Source: Maribacter sp. (lineage in GTDB: Bacteria; Bacteroidota; Bacteroidia; Flavobacteriales; Flavobacteriaceae). From it: a stretch of 64,000 bases of DNA. The notes under the pieces are model-generated. The model was given only the letters and a program-made list of their open reading frames with translations, made no database searches and had not been told where the DNA came from. Of the stretch, positions 24,091 to 32,154 are shown piece by piece. Location of the stretch: the NCBI GenBank assembly GCA_018679695.1, contig JAHHKH010000254.1:1-64000 (forward strand), in the 5' to 3' direction. Position numbers and translations under genes: made by a program. Each line of letters starts with the position of its first letter. Positions within the stretch are counted from its first letter, which is position 1.

Positions 24091-24714
24091 ATGGATTTTT
24101 CAAAAGATCAAGTTAAAAAACTAAACATTCAATTCAAGGGTATGCCTCCGGAGGAAATCATTTCTTGGGCTATAAAATATGCCAATAATCCTGTGGTAAC
24201 TACCAATTTCAGGCCTTACGAAGTGGCAATACTCAATGCAGTCACTCAGGTAAGAAAGAACATTCCCGTAGTTTGGTGCGATACCGGATATAATACGCCA
24301 CAAACCTATAAACATGCAGAAACGCTTATAGAAATCTTGGGTTTGAATATAAAACTATTTGTTCCCAGGCAAACTTCTGCCCATCGTGATGTGACTATGG
24401 GTATCCCAGGTATAGAAGATAAAAGGCATGCCGAATTTACCGAACAGGTAAAATTGGAACCTTTTAGAAGAGCCATGGCCGAGATTAAACCCGATGTTTG
24501 GTTTACCAATTTGAGAAAAGGCCAGACTGCTCACAGGAACACCTTGGATATCCTGAGCTTGAGTAATAATGGTGTGCTGAAAGTGAGTCCGTTTTATCAT
24601 TGGAGCGATGGGCAATTGGATATGTATTTGGAAGAAAGGAATCTGCAAAACGAACATACCTATTTTGACCCTACAAAGGTCCTAGAAAACCGCGAATGTG
24701 GTTTACACATTTAA
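24091..24714 (+). CDS. cysH: Phosphoadenylylsulfate reductase (PAPS-type, no Fe-S ligands)
   Basis: A 207-residue thioredoxin-dependent reductase that releases sulfite from activated sulfate. The catalytic cysteine is in the C-terminal ECGLHI; the nucleotide-binding CDTGYNTPQTYKHAE segment and FTNLRKGQTAHR are present. The only other cysteine is in WCDTG. The CC...CXXC set that holds the [4Fe-4S] cluster of APS reductases is absent (LEPFRRAM stands at the CC position), so by family rules the substrate should be PAPS. No APS kinase (CysC) is encoded in this island, and CysN is not fused to one. It is shorter than E. coli CysH (244). Confidence 0.92.
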   Translation: MDFSKDQVKKLNIQFKGMPPEEIISWAIKYANNPVVTTNFRPYEVAILNAVTQVRKNIPVVWCDTGYNTPQTYKHAETLIEILGLNIKLFVPRQTSAHRDVTMGIPGIEDKRHAEFTEQVKLEPFRRAMAEIKPDVWFTNLRKGQTAHRNTLDILSLSNNGVLKVSPFYHWSDGQLDMYLEERNLQNEHTYFDPTKVLENRECGLHI

Positions 24715-24738
24715 TAACATTGAATAACTTCAGTATTT

Positions 24739-25638
24739 ATGAAAGACACATCATACATAAATCCTTTGGAAAACGAAGCCATATATATTATGAGGGAAGT
24801 GGCGGCACAGTTTGAAAATCCTGTTTTGCTATTCTCCGGTGGAAAGGATTCAATAACGCTAGTACGTTTGGCTCAAAAGGCATTCTATCCAGCAAAGATT
24901 CCATTTCCTTTGATGCATATTGATACCGGTCATAATTTTCCCGAGACAATTGAATTCAGGGATCGTTTGGTAAATGAACTTGGATTGGAATTGATTGTAC
25001 GTAACGTACAGGAATCTATTGACCAAGGAAAAGTAAAAGAAGAAACGGGAAGATATTCAAGTAGAAATTCGTTGCAGACCACAACGCTATTGGATGCTAT
25101 AGAAGAGTTCAGGTTCGATGCTTGCATTGGAGGTGCAAGGCGCGATGAGGAAAAGGCCCGAGCCAAAGAGCGCATATTTTCAGTGCGCGATGATTTCGGG
25201 CAGTGGGATGAGAAAAATCAGAGACCCGAACTTTTTGATATGTTGAACGGTCAAATTGAAATGGGGCAGAATGTTCGTGTTTTTCCCATTTCAAATTGGA
25301 CAGAACTAGATGTATGGTCTTATATTGAAAAGGAACAGATAGAAATTCCGTCAATATACTTTGCACATAAACGGAAGATTTTCCTAAGGGACGGATTGAT
25401 TTGGTCACATTCCGATTTTGTATACCAAGAGGACCATGAAGAGGTGTTGGAAGAGGTGGTCAGATTTAGAACAGTTGGTGATATGAGCTGTACAGCCGCA
25501 GTTTTATCCAAAGCGGAAGATATTGCGAGCGTGGTCCAGGAAATTCGGGAATCGACTATTTCAGAAAGAGGGGCCAGGATTGATGACAAACGTTCGGAAG
25601 CGGCCATGGAAAAAAGAAAACAACAAGGATATTTTTAA
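24739..25638 (+). CDS. cysD: Sulfate adenylyltransferase subunit 2
   Basis: The 299-residue catalytic subunit of ATP sulfurylase, which makes APS from sulfate and ATP. The PP-loop SGGKDSITLVRLA lies near 34-46, HIDTGHNFPETIEFRD near 59-74, and GGARRDEEKARAKERIFS near 130-147. The C-terminus GARIDDKRSEAAMEKRKQQGYF is the usual CysD end. Length and motifs agree with E. coli CysD (302). It lies 24 bp after cysH and ahead of cysN; the GTPase CysN drives the reaction. Confidence 0.97.
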   Translation: MKDTSYINPLENEAIYIMREVAAQFENPVLLFSGGKDSITLVRLAQKAFYPAKIPFPLMHIDTGHNFPETIEFRDRLVNELGLELIVRNVQESIDQGKVKEETGRYSSRNSLQTTTLLDAIEEFRFDACIGGARRDEEKARAKERIFSVRDDFGQWDEKNQRPELFDMLNGQIEMGQNVRVFPISNWTELDVWSYIEKEQIEIPSIYFAHKRKIFLRDGLIWSHSDFVYQEDHEEVLEEVVRFRTVGDMSCTAAVLSKAEDIASVVQEIRESTISERGARIDDKRSEAAMEKRKQQGYF

Positions 25639-25721
25639 TAGAACTTTTCATTCCTATGAAAATGGGAATCGCTAAGTAACGATAATATCAAATTAATATC
25701 CCTATAAGGGGGGCAATAAAA

Positions 25722-26969
25722 ATGGAAGTACTAAAAATAGCAACAGCAGGAAGTGTGGATGACGGGAAAAGCACCTTGATCGGTAGACTTTTATATGATA
25801 CTAAATCGTTAACTACAGATAAATTGGAGGCCATTGAAAAAACAAGTAAACAAAAAGGGTATGATTATTTGGATTTCTCTTTGGCTACCGATGGTTTGGT
25901 GGCGGAACGGGAACAAGGAATCACTATAGACGTAGCCCATATTTATTTCTCAACGCCAAAAAAAAGTTACATCATCGCCGATACGCCCGGCCATGTTGAA
26001 TATACGAGGAATATGGTAACAGGTGCTTCAACATCACAAGCCGCAATAATATTGATCGATGCACGAAAGGGAGTCATTGAACAGACCAATCGTCATTTTT
26101 TTATCAATAATCTTTTGCGGATCAAAGATGTTATTGTGGCCATAAACAAAATGGATTTAGTTGATTTTTCTGAGTCTGTATATAGTGCTATAAAAGCTGA
26201 TTTCGAAGCGCTAATGGGAAAGCGCGATTATAAAGGTCAGAACATCACCTTTATTCCAGTAAGCGCCTTAAAGGGGGATAATGTGGTAAATACATCAACA
26301 AATACACCTTGGTATGAAGGTCAAACTTTGTTAGAACATTTGGAGGAATTGGATAGAAAGGATATTTATAATGTAGGGACCCCAAGATTTCCAGTGCAAT
26401 ACGTAATCCGACCAAAGACCACTGAATTCCATGATTTTAGGGGATTTGCCGGTAAGGTCTATGGTGGAGAACTAAATGTGGGCGATGAAGTTGTTGCCTT
26501 GCCATCACAGACTAAATCAAAAATAAAGGACATTTACTTTTATAATGAAAAATGCCAAACTGCATCCAGACGTTCATCGGTCACCATAACACTGGAAGAC
26601 GAGATCAATGTAAGTCGTGGTGATATGCTAGTGAAGGTAGCGGATTTGCCGACTATTGATAAACAGTTTACAGCAACCATTTCTTGGATGGATACCAAAA
26701 ATCTAAATTCAGGGGGTAAATATGTACTACAGCACGGTATAAATAAGGTTTTGGCAAAAATTGATAGTATCCATTACAAAATCAATCCAGATTATTCCGG
26801 TATAGATGAAAACGTAGATTCGCTTAATATAAATGATATTGCCAAAGTATCGTTTAAACTGAACAAGCCCATTTTCTTTGATGCATTCAAAGACCATAGA
26901 ACCAATGGGTCTTTCATATTGATAGATACACAAACAAACAATACGGTAGGAGCAGGGTTTATTGACTAA
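25722..26969 (+). CDS. cysN: Sulfate adenylyltransferase subunit 1 (GTPase)
   Basis: A 415-residue elongation-factor-like GTPase that energises APS formation by CysD. G motifs are GSVDDGKST at about 9-17, DTPGHVEYTRNM near 87-98, and NKMDL near 142-146, followed by two beta-barrel domains (VQYVIRPKT, GGKYVLQHG). The chain ends in NTVGAGFID, so it carries no fused APS kinase, unlike CysNC proteins, and is shorter than E. coli CysN (475). It is 83 bp from cysD. Confidence 0.96.
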   Translation: MEVLKIATAGSVDDGKSTLIGRLLYDTKSLTTDKLEAIEKTSKQKGYDYLDFSLATDGLVAEREQGITIDVAHIYFSTPKKSYIIADTPGHVEYTRNMVTGASTSQAAIILIDARKGVIEQTNRHFFINNLLRIKDVIVAINKMDLVDFSESVYSAIKADFEALMGKRDYKGQNITFIPVSALKGDNVVNTSTNTPWYEGQTLLEHLEELDRKDIYNVGTPRFPVQYVIRPKTTEFHDFRGFAGKVYGGELNVGDEVVALPSQTKSKIKDIYFYNEKCQTASRRSSVTITLEDEINVSRGDMLVKVADLPTIDKQFTATISWMDTKNLNSGGKYVLQHGINKVLAKIDSIHYKINPDYSGIDENVDSLNINDIAKVSFKLNKPIFFDAFKDHRTNGSFILIDTQTNNTVGAGFID

Positions 26970-27011
26970 CATTACGTGATTTTGATGTATGTGGTAGCCA
27001 ATCATTCAAAC

Positions 27012-27074
27012 CTATAATCGAGATATAGTCTATAAAACCTATAGATATTATAGAATAATATCATCTAGTACTAG
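27012..27074. promoter_or_regulatory. Cluster of palindromes upstream of sulfite reductase (candidate Rrf2 operator C)
   Basis: CTATA-GATAT-TATAG at 27039-27053 has the same 5-5-5 inverted-repeat layout as operators A and B. Overlapping or adjacent symmetric elements are CTATA-N7-TATAG (27012-27028), GATATTA-TAGAA-TAATATC (27044-27062) and CTAGTACTAG (27065-27074). The gene starts at 27096. No exact -7 box is visible. Confidence 0.45.
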
Positions 27075-27095
27075 ACTCTTTAAAAGAAATACGAT

Positions 27096-29186
27096 ATGCG
27101 AAGTTTTAGAACAGAAATCGAGAATCCGATTGTAGAAAGGGATATTATCCAATTGGAGGCCAAAATCCGACAATTTAAGGAGGGTAAGCTTGATGGGGAA
27201 AAATTTCGAAGTCTTCGTTTGGCCCGCGGTGTTTACGGACAACGGCAATTTGGGGTGCAGATGATCAGAATAAAGCTGCCTTACGGCAAAGTGACTTCCA
27301 AGCAACTTAATAGAATCTGCGACGTTTCCGATGAATATTCTACCGGTAGATTGCATATTACCACGAGGCAAGACATTCAAATTCATTATGTTGATCTCGA
27401 CAGGACACCTGAGCTTTGGGCACAATTAGAGAAAGATGAAGTTACATTGCGAGAGGCTTGTGGTAACACTGTTCGAAATGTTACGGCAAGTGAAACAGCG
27501 GGAATCGATATTGAAGAACCCTTTGATGTTTCTCCCTATGCGCATGCCCTTTTTGAGTATTTCTTGCGTAACCCAATAAGTCAGGATATGGGAAGAAAGT
27601 TCAAGGTGTCATTTTCGTCAAGTGATGCGGACACTGGATTGTCCTATATGCATGATATCGGTTTTATTGCAAAAATCGAAAATGGGATAAGGGGTTTTAA
27701 AGTATTGCTGGGGGGTGGGTTGGGTTCACAACCACGCCATGCCGATGAGTTGTTCACTTTTCTTCCCTCAGATAAGATCATTCCATTAATGGACGGTGTT
27801 GTTCGCGTTTTCGATCGGTATGGTGAAAGAAAGAGCAGGGCCAAAGCAAGGTTGAAATTCTTGTTAAAAGAGGTGGGATTAGAAGGTTTCAAAAATCTTC
27901 TAAAGGAAGAACAGAAGGCAGTACCCTTTAAGACATATCCTATTGATACGGACTCGTTTCCAAAGGTAAAAATTGCCAATACACCTTTCCCACAAATCGA
28001 GATTCTTGACCAAAAGGCATATGTACAATGGAAATCAACAAACCTTATACCTCAAAAACAAGAGGGATATGTCGCTATTGGCATAAAAGTCTTATTGGGT
28101 GATTTTTATACGGATAAGGCGCGATTACTAGCCGAATTGGTAGAAAAATATGCAGCTGGGGAAATACGGTTATCCCTTCGTCAAAATATTCTTATCCCTT
28201 ATGTAAAGGATGAATTGCTTCCCTTCTTTTACTTGGAATTGGATAAACTTGGTTTTGCCCATGCCGGGTATAATAAAGCCCTAGACATTACCGCATGTCC
28301 AGGAACCGATACATGTAACCTCGGTATTGCCAGTAGTACAGGAATTGCCAGGGAATTGGAAAGAGTAATTAAAGAGGAATACCCGCAGTTTGTCAGTAAT
28401 CCTGATGTGGTTATCAAGATAAGTGGATGCATGAACGCCTGCGGGCAGCATAGTATGGCCAATATTGGTTTCCAGGGCATGTCAATAAATACCAAGGACA
28501 AACTGGTTGCCCCGGCATTGCAAGTGCTTCTAGGTGGAGGTAATTTAGGAAACGGAAAGGGACTGTTCGCAGATAAAGTGATAAAAGTACCCAGCAAAAG
28601 AGGTCCAGAGGCCTTACGTTTAATATTGAATGATTTTGAGACCAATGGCGGAGGATTATCCTTTGCTGCTTATTATACCGAGAGGGGTAAACCTTATTTC
28701 TATGATTTGTTAAAACCTTTGGGTAATTTGAATAACCTAACGCAAGAAGATTTCATTGACTGGGGCTCAAAAGAAAGATACCGGAAAGCTATTGGCATAG
28801 GGGAGTGTGCAGGAGTCGTGATTGACCTCATTGCCACCTTGTTATTTGAAAGTGAAGAGAAATTATCAAATGCTATCTCAACTTATCAAAACGGTAAATG
28901 GGCTGCTAGCATTTATCATTCCTATGCTGCAATGGTGAATGCAGCAAAAGCACTTTTAACAGCTGAAAATACCAAAACGAATACCCATGCAAGTATAATA
29001 AAGGATTTTGATGCGATTTTTGTGGCCTCCAACAGAATGAAATTGGACAATGGATTTTCTGATTTGGTTTTAAAAATCAACAAATACGAACCAACTGCTG
29101 ATTTTGCCAAGCGTTATTTGGAAGATGCACAGGATTTTCTGAATCGTGTCGAAACTTTAAGGAAAATTGATTTGATAAGTGTTTAA
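27096..29186 (+). CDS. Siroheme-dependent sulfite reductase with C-terminal HEPN-like domain
   Basis: A 696-residue protein. Residues 1 to about 570 form a complete siroheme/[4Fe-4S] nitrite/sulfite reductase with duplicated ferredoxin-like and catalytic modules. The cluster and siroheme ligands are CPGTDTC (about 400-406) and CMNAC (about 445-449). Sulfite is favoured by the cysH/D/N and siroheme-synthesis neighbours. Residues about 580-690 are an added all-helical domain (KLSNAISTYQNGKWAASIYHSYAAMVNAAKALL in part: AASIYHSYAAMVNAAKALL) of HEPN type. The R-X4-6-H motif of HEPN ribonucleases is not visible, so a binding or assembly role is more likely (inference). Confidence 0.92.
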   Translation: MRSFRTEIENPIVERDIIQLEAKIRQFKEGKLDGEKFRSLRLARGVYGQRQFGVQMIRIKLPYGKVTSKQLNRICDVSDEYSTGRLHITTRQDIQIHYVDLDRTPELWAQLEKDEVTLREACGNTVRNVTASETAGIDIEEPFDVSPYAHALFEYFLRNPISQDMGRKFKVSFSSSDADTGLSYMHDIGFIAKIENGIRGFKVLLGGGLGSQPRHADELFTFLPSDKIIPLMDGVVRVFDRYGERKSRAKARLKFLLKEVGLEGFKNLLKEEQKAVPFKTYPIDTDSFPKVKIANTPFPQIEILDQKAYVQWKSTNLIPQKQEGYVAIGIKVLLGDFYTDKARLLAELVEKYAAGEIRLSLRQNILIPYVKDELLPFFYLELDKLGFAHAGYNKALDITACPGTDTCNLGIASSTGIARELERVIKEEYPQFVSNPDVVIKISGCMNACGQHSMANIGFQGMSINTKDKLVAPALQVLLGGGNLGNGKGLFADKVIKVPSKRGPEALRLILNDFETNGGGLSFAAYYTERGKPYFYDLLKPLGNLNNLTQEDFIDWGSKERYRKAIGIGECAGVVIDLIATLLFESEEKLSNAISTYQNGKWAASIYHSYAAMVNAAKALLTAENTKTNTHASIIKDFDAIFVASNRMKLDNGFSDLVLKINKYEPTADFAKRYLEDAQDFLNRVETLRKIDLISV

Positions 29187-29946
29187 GCAACCAAAATTAA
29201 CAGTGGTGGGGGCAGGCCCTGGTGATGCAGACCTCATTACTTTAAAAGGTATTCGGGCCTTATTGGAAGCCAATGTGGTTTTATATGATGCATTGGTCGA
29301 TGATGGGTTATTGGGGTATGCACCAAATGCAGAGCATATTTTTGTTGGCAAGCGAAGGGGATGCTATGCCTTTCATCAAGATCAAATAAATGATTTGATT
29401 GTTTCGAGGGCCAGGACCCATGGGCATGTGATTCGATTAAAGGGCGGAGACCCATTCGTATTTGGCAGGGGAGCGGAAGAAATGGAATATGCAGCCTTTC
29501 ACGGTTTGGAGGTGGCTCTGGTGCCAGGTGTATCTTCAGCTGTTTCGGTACCAGCAGCTCAACACATACCAGTGACCAAAAGGGGTTCATCAGAAAGTTT
29601 TTGGGTAATAACCGGAACTACAAAGGACCATAAATTATCCAATGATGTTCATTTAGCGGCCAAATCCAGTGCCACTATTGTGATTCTTATGGGTATGGGT
29701 AAATTATCGGCTATTGTTGACCTCTTTATTCAGGAAGGGAAATCAAATACGGCTATCGCCATTATTCAAAATGGTACCAGAAAAAATGAAAAAGTGGGTG
29801 TGGGCACCGTGGCTTCCATCTTGGAAGTAGTTGAAAAAAAGGAACTGTCAAATCCGGCCATTATCATTATTGGGGAAGTTGTTCAGCACAGGGAACGGAT
29901 TCTGGAAATTCAAAAAAAATATTTAGAAGTTTCATTAGAGCATTAA
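29179..29946 (+). CDS. cobA: Uroporphyrinogen-III C-methyltransferase
   Basis: A 255-residue SAM-dependent enzyme that converts uroporphyrinogen III to precorrin-2 on the way to siroheme. It has VGAGPGDADLITLKG at about 10-24, VGKRRG, RLKGGDPFVFGRG near 88-100, and PGVSSAVSVPA. The start is GTG at 29179, overlapping the sulfite reductase stop by eight bases; an in-frame stop lies just before it and no ATG precedes the conserved glycine motif, so GTG is required. Translational coupling to the enzyme that needs its product is likely. Confidence 0.94.
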   Translation: MFKQPKLTVVGAGPGDADLITLKGIRALLEANVVLYDALVDDGLLGYAPNAEHIFVGKRRGCYAFHQDQINDLIVSRARTHGHVIRLKGGDPFVFGRGAEEMEYAAFHGLEVALVPGVSSAVSVPAAQHIPVTKRGSSESFWVITGTTKDHKLSNDVHLAAKSSATIVILMGMGKLSAIVDLFIQEGKSNTAIAIIQNGTRKNEKVGVGTVASILEVVEKKELSNPAIIIIGEVVQHRERILEIQKKYLEVSLEH

Positions 29947-29948
29947 TC

Positions 29949-30524
29949 ATGGAAAGAAATAATCTTTATCCTATTTTTCTAAAAACCGCTCAGCTATCCG
30001 TATTGATTGTTGGAGGGGGTAATGTTGCTGAAGAAAAACTGACCTTCTTGGCCAAATCAAGTCCAGATGCAAATGTCATAATGGTTTCCCCTGAATTCAA
30101 GACGGGCACATTGGAAGTCGCCAAAAGATATAATGTGAATTTGATTAAGGAGGTATACCATAAGAAATTCCTCAAAGGAAGACATTTGGTTATAGCAACT
30201 ACCAATGATCCTGATATAAATGTCCAGGTTTTCGAAGATTGCCGAAAACTGGATAAATTGGTCAATGTTGCTGATAACCCGCCATATTGCGATTTTTATA
30301 TGGGTGGTATAGTTACTAAAGGAAACGTCAAAATTTCGATTTCGACCAATGGAAAATCACCGACCACTGCCAAAAGACTGCGTCAGTTTTTTGAGGATGT
30401 TATTCCTGAAGACATCAATCAAATGGTTTTAAATTTAAATACGTACCGAAAAACCATAAAGGGAAATTTTGACCAGAAAGTTGCAAAAATGAATGAGATA
30501 ACCAAGCCATTGATAAATCCATAG
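29949..30524 (+). CDS. Precorrin-2 dehydrogenase / sirohydrochlorin ferrochelatase (Met8 / CysG N-terminal type)
   Basis: A 191-residue enzyme for the last two steps of siroheme synthesis. A Rossmann motif VLIVGGGNVAEEKL is at 17-30, the catalytic region VNVADNPPYCDFYMGGIV near 105-122, and KISISTNGKSPTTAKRLRQ follows. It matches CysG residues 1-200 without the methyltransferase half, which is CobA just upstream (two-base gap). With CobA it supplies siroheme to the sulfite reductase. Confidence 0.94.
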   Translation: MERNNLYPIFLKTAQLSVLIVGGGNVAEEKLTFLAKSSPDANVIMVSPEFKTGTLEVAKRYNVNLIKEVYHKKFLKGRHLVIATTNDPDINVQVFEDCRKLDKLVNVADNPPYCDFYMGGIVTKGNVKISISTNGKSPTTAKRLRQFFEDVIPEDINQMVLNLNTYRKTIKGNFDQKVAKMNEITKPLINP

Positions 30525-30623
30525 AACGGATTAATATGATGATGGCCTAAATATTTGGCGTTTCCTTGTTTATGAATGAACTTTAGCGTTTCTTTACATC
30601 CTGTTCATTAATAAATTGAAAAT

Positions 30624-30725
30624 GTTATCAAGAAAGGTGGAGGGACTAGACCCTATGAAACCTTGGCAACCCTTTTCCTTAAAGAAGGTGCTACATTCTA
30701 TCACGCAAATTGCAGGAAAGATAAC
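30624..30725 (+). ncRNA. SAM-I (S-box) riboswitch, copy 2
   Basis: P1 is GTTATC (30624-30629) with GATAAC (30720-30725). The core AAGAAAGGTGGAGGGA, ACCCTATGAA, GCAACC and AAGGTGCTA with ATTCTATCACGC is nearly identical to copy 1 at 16940. It should turn down metH and metF when SAM is plentiful. The P1 3' strand can alternatively pair with a downstream GTTGATCTTCC (30737-30747). Confidence 0.93.
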
Positions 30726-30765
30726 TCATATTAAACGTTGATCTTCCTTTCTTCCATTCTTGATA
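30715..30765 (+). promoter_or_regulatory. Alternative stem of SAM-I copy 2 (expression platform)
   Basis: GGAA-(A)-GAT-AAC at 30715-30725 can pair with GTT-(G)-ATC-TTCC at 30737-30747, ten pairs with two single-base bulges. It uses the GATAAC strand of P1 and is followed by a pyrimidine-rich run, so it excludes P1. Direction of control (terminator or antiterminator) is not certain. Confidence 0.4.
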
Positions 30766-30844
30766 CATTTAAATTGAATATTGAATCTATAATCTTTGGG
30801 TAGAACATCATTGTAATCATGGATTATAACTAGTAAAGATAGAA

Positions 30845-31846
30845 ATGAAAGATATATTGGAGATATTACAAGAGCGAATTTTGGTTTTAGATGGTGCGAT
30901 GGGAACGATGTTGCAGCGATATGGGTTTACTGAGGACGATTTTCGAGGTGAACGGTTTAAAGATTGGCCTCAACCCTTACAAGGAAATAACGATCTATTA
31001 TCCTTGACACAACCGGAAGCGATTGCGACCGTGCATGCTAAATATCTTGAGGCCGGGGCAGATATTATTGAAACCAATACTTTCTCAGCAACAACCATTG
31101 CCATGGCTGACTACAAAATGGAGGAATTGGTATATGAACTTAATTTTGAATCTGCCAAAATCGCCAAGAGAGTCGCGGATGAGTATACAGCAAAAAATCC
31201 CAATAAGCCAAGATTCGTAGTTGGGAGTATTGGGCCCACCAATAAAACTGCAAGTATGTCACCAGACGTGAATGACCCTGGCTATCGGGCAATATCTTTT
31301 GATGAGCTGCGTATTGCTTATAGGCAGCAGGTCGAAGCTTTATTGGATGGGGGAGTGGATCTTCTCTTAGTTGAGACCATTTTTGATACGCTGAATGCCA
31401 AGGCGGCACTTTTTGCTATCGAGGAGGTTAAGGAGGAACGGAATATCGAAGTGCCCATTATGGTCAGTGGAACGATTACCGATGCCTCTGGCAGGACCTT
31501 ATCGGGTCAGAATGCAGAGGCTTTCCTGATTTCCATATCCCATATTCCCATTTTATCGGTTGGGTTTAATTGTGCCTTGGGGGCAAGTCAATTGTTACCA
31601 CATCTAGAGGTATTGTCCTCAAGAACCGATTTTGCTATTTCGGCCCATCCGAATGCCGGTTTACCCAATGCTTTTGGGGAATACGATGAAACCCCTGAAC
31701 AAATGGCATTGCAAATAAAGGAATATCTCGAAAAGGGATTGGTTAATATTGTTGGAGGTTGCTGTGGTACCACCCCAGAACATATTAAGGCGATGGTAGA
31801 ATTGGTTAAGGATTATAAGCCTCGAAAATCTGTAATTACCGCATAA
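30845..31846 (+). CDS. Homocysteine S-methyltransferase domain protein (MetH N-terminal part)
   Basis: A 333-residue protein equal to the first module of cobalamin-dependent methionine synthase. DGAMGTMLQRYG is at 16-27, TNTFSATTIAM near 77-87, and the zinc cysteines are in GFNCALGA and GGCCGTTPEH. The remaining modules are on a separate gene 308 bp downstream, so methionine synthase is split into two polypeptides here. Split MetH is common in Bacteroidota as far as I recall. It is the first gene after the second SAM-I riboswitch. Confidence 0.93.
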   Translation: MKDILEILQERILVLDGAMGTMLQRYGFTEDDFRGERFKDWPQPLQGNNDLLSLTQPEAIATVHAKYLEAGADIIETNTFSATTIAMADYKMEELVYELNFESAKIAKRVADEYTAKNPNKPRFVVGSIGPTNKTASMSPDVNDPGYRAISFDELRIAYRQQVEALLDGGVDLLLVETIFDTLNAKAALFAIEEVKEERNIEVPIMVSGTITDASGRTLSGQNAEAFLISISHIPILSVGFNCALGASQLLPHLEVLSSRTDFAISAHPNAGLPNAFGEYDETPEQMALQIKEYLEKGLVNIVGGCCGTTPEHIKAMVELVKDYKPRKSVITA

Positions 31847-31872
31847 GTAGGTATATATATTTTCATTGAACT

Positions 31873-32154
31873 ATGGTTTTAGAGGTCGCTATATTGAACA
31901 TTAAAGAGGGTATGTCCAAGGATTTTGAACAATCTTTTGCACACGCTTCTTCAATCATTGCCTCAATGAAAGGATATTTGTCACATCAATTAAAAAAGTG
32001 TATTGAAGTAGAATCGCAACATATCCTTTTGGTAAATTGGGAAACTTTGGAAGATCATGGAACCGGTTTTCGAAAATCCCCCCAATACCAAGAATGGAAA
32101 GAATTATTGCATCATTTTTATAAACCTTTTCCACAAGTTTTTCATTACAAATAA
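31873..32154 (+). CDS. Antibiotic-biosynthesis-monooxygenase-fold (ABM) protein
   Basis: A 93-residue dimeric alpha/beta ferredoxin-like protein. It begins VLEVAILNIKEGMSKDFEQSF, continues GYLSHQLKKCIE, and has LLVNWETLEDHGTGFRKSP near 53-71, the pattern of ABM/Dabb proteins such as YgiN and HemQ-like small folds. It lies 26 bp after the first metH part and its stop codon abuts the ATG of the second part. Its role is unknown; being set between the two halves of a B12 enzyme suggests a link to methionine synthase or to cofactor repair (inference). Confidence 0.8.
   Translation: MVLEVAILNIKEGMSKDFEQSFAHASSIIASMKGYLSHQLKKCIEVESQHILLVNWETLEDHGTGFRKSPQYQEWKELLHHFYKPFPQVFHYK

Noticed and set aside
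24355..24657. Minus-strand frame of 100 codons inside cysH
   Set aside because: cysH is certain from its motifs; the opposite frame has no family features.
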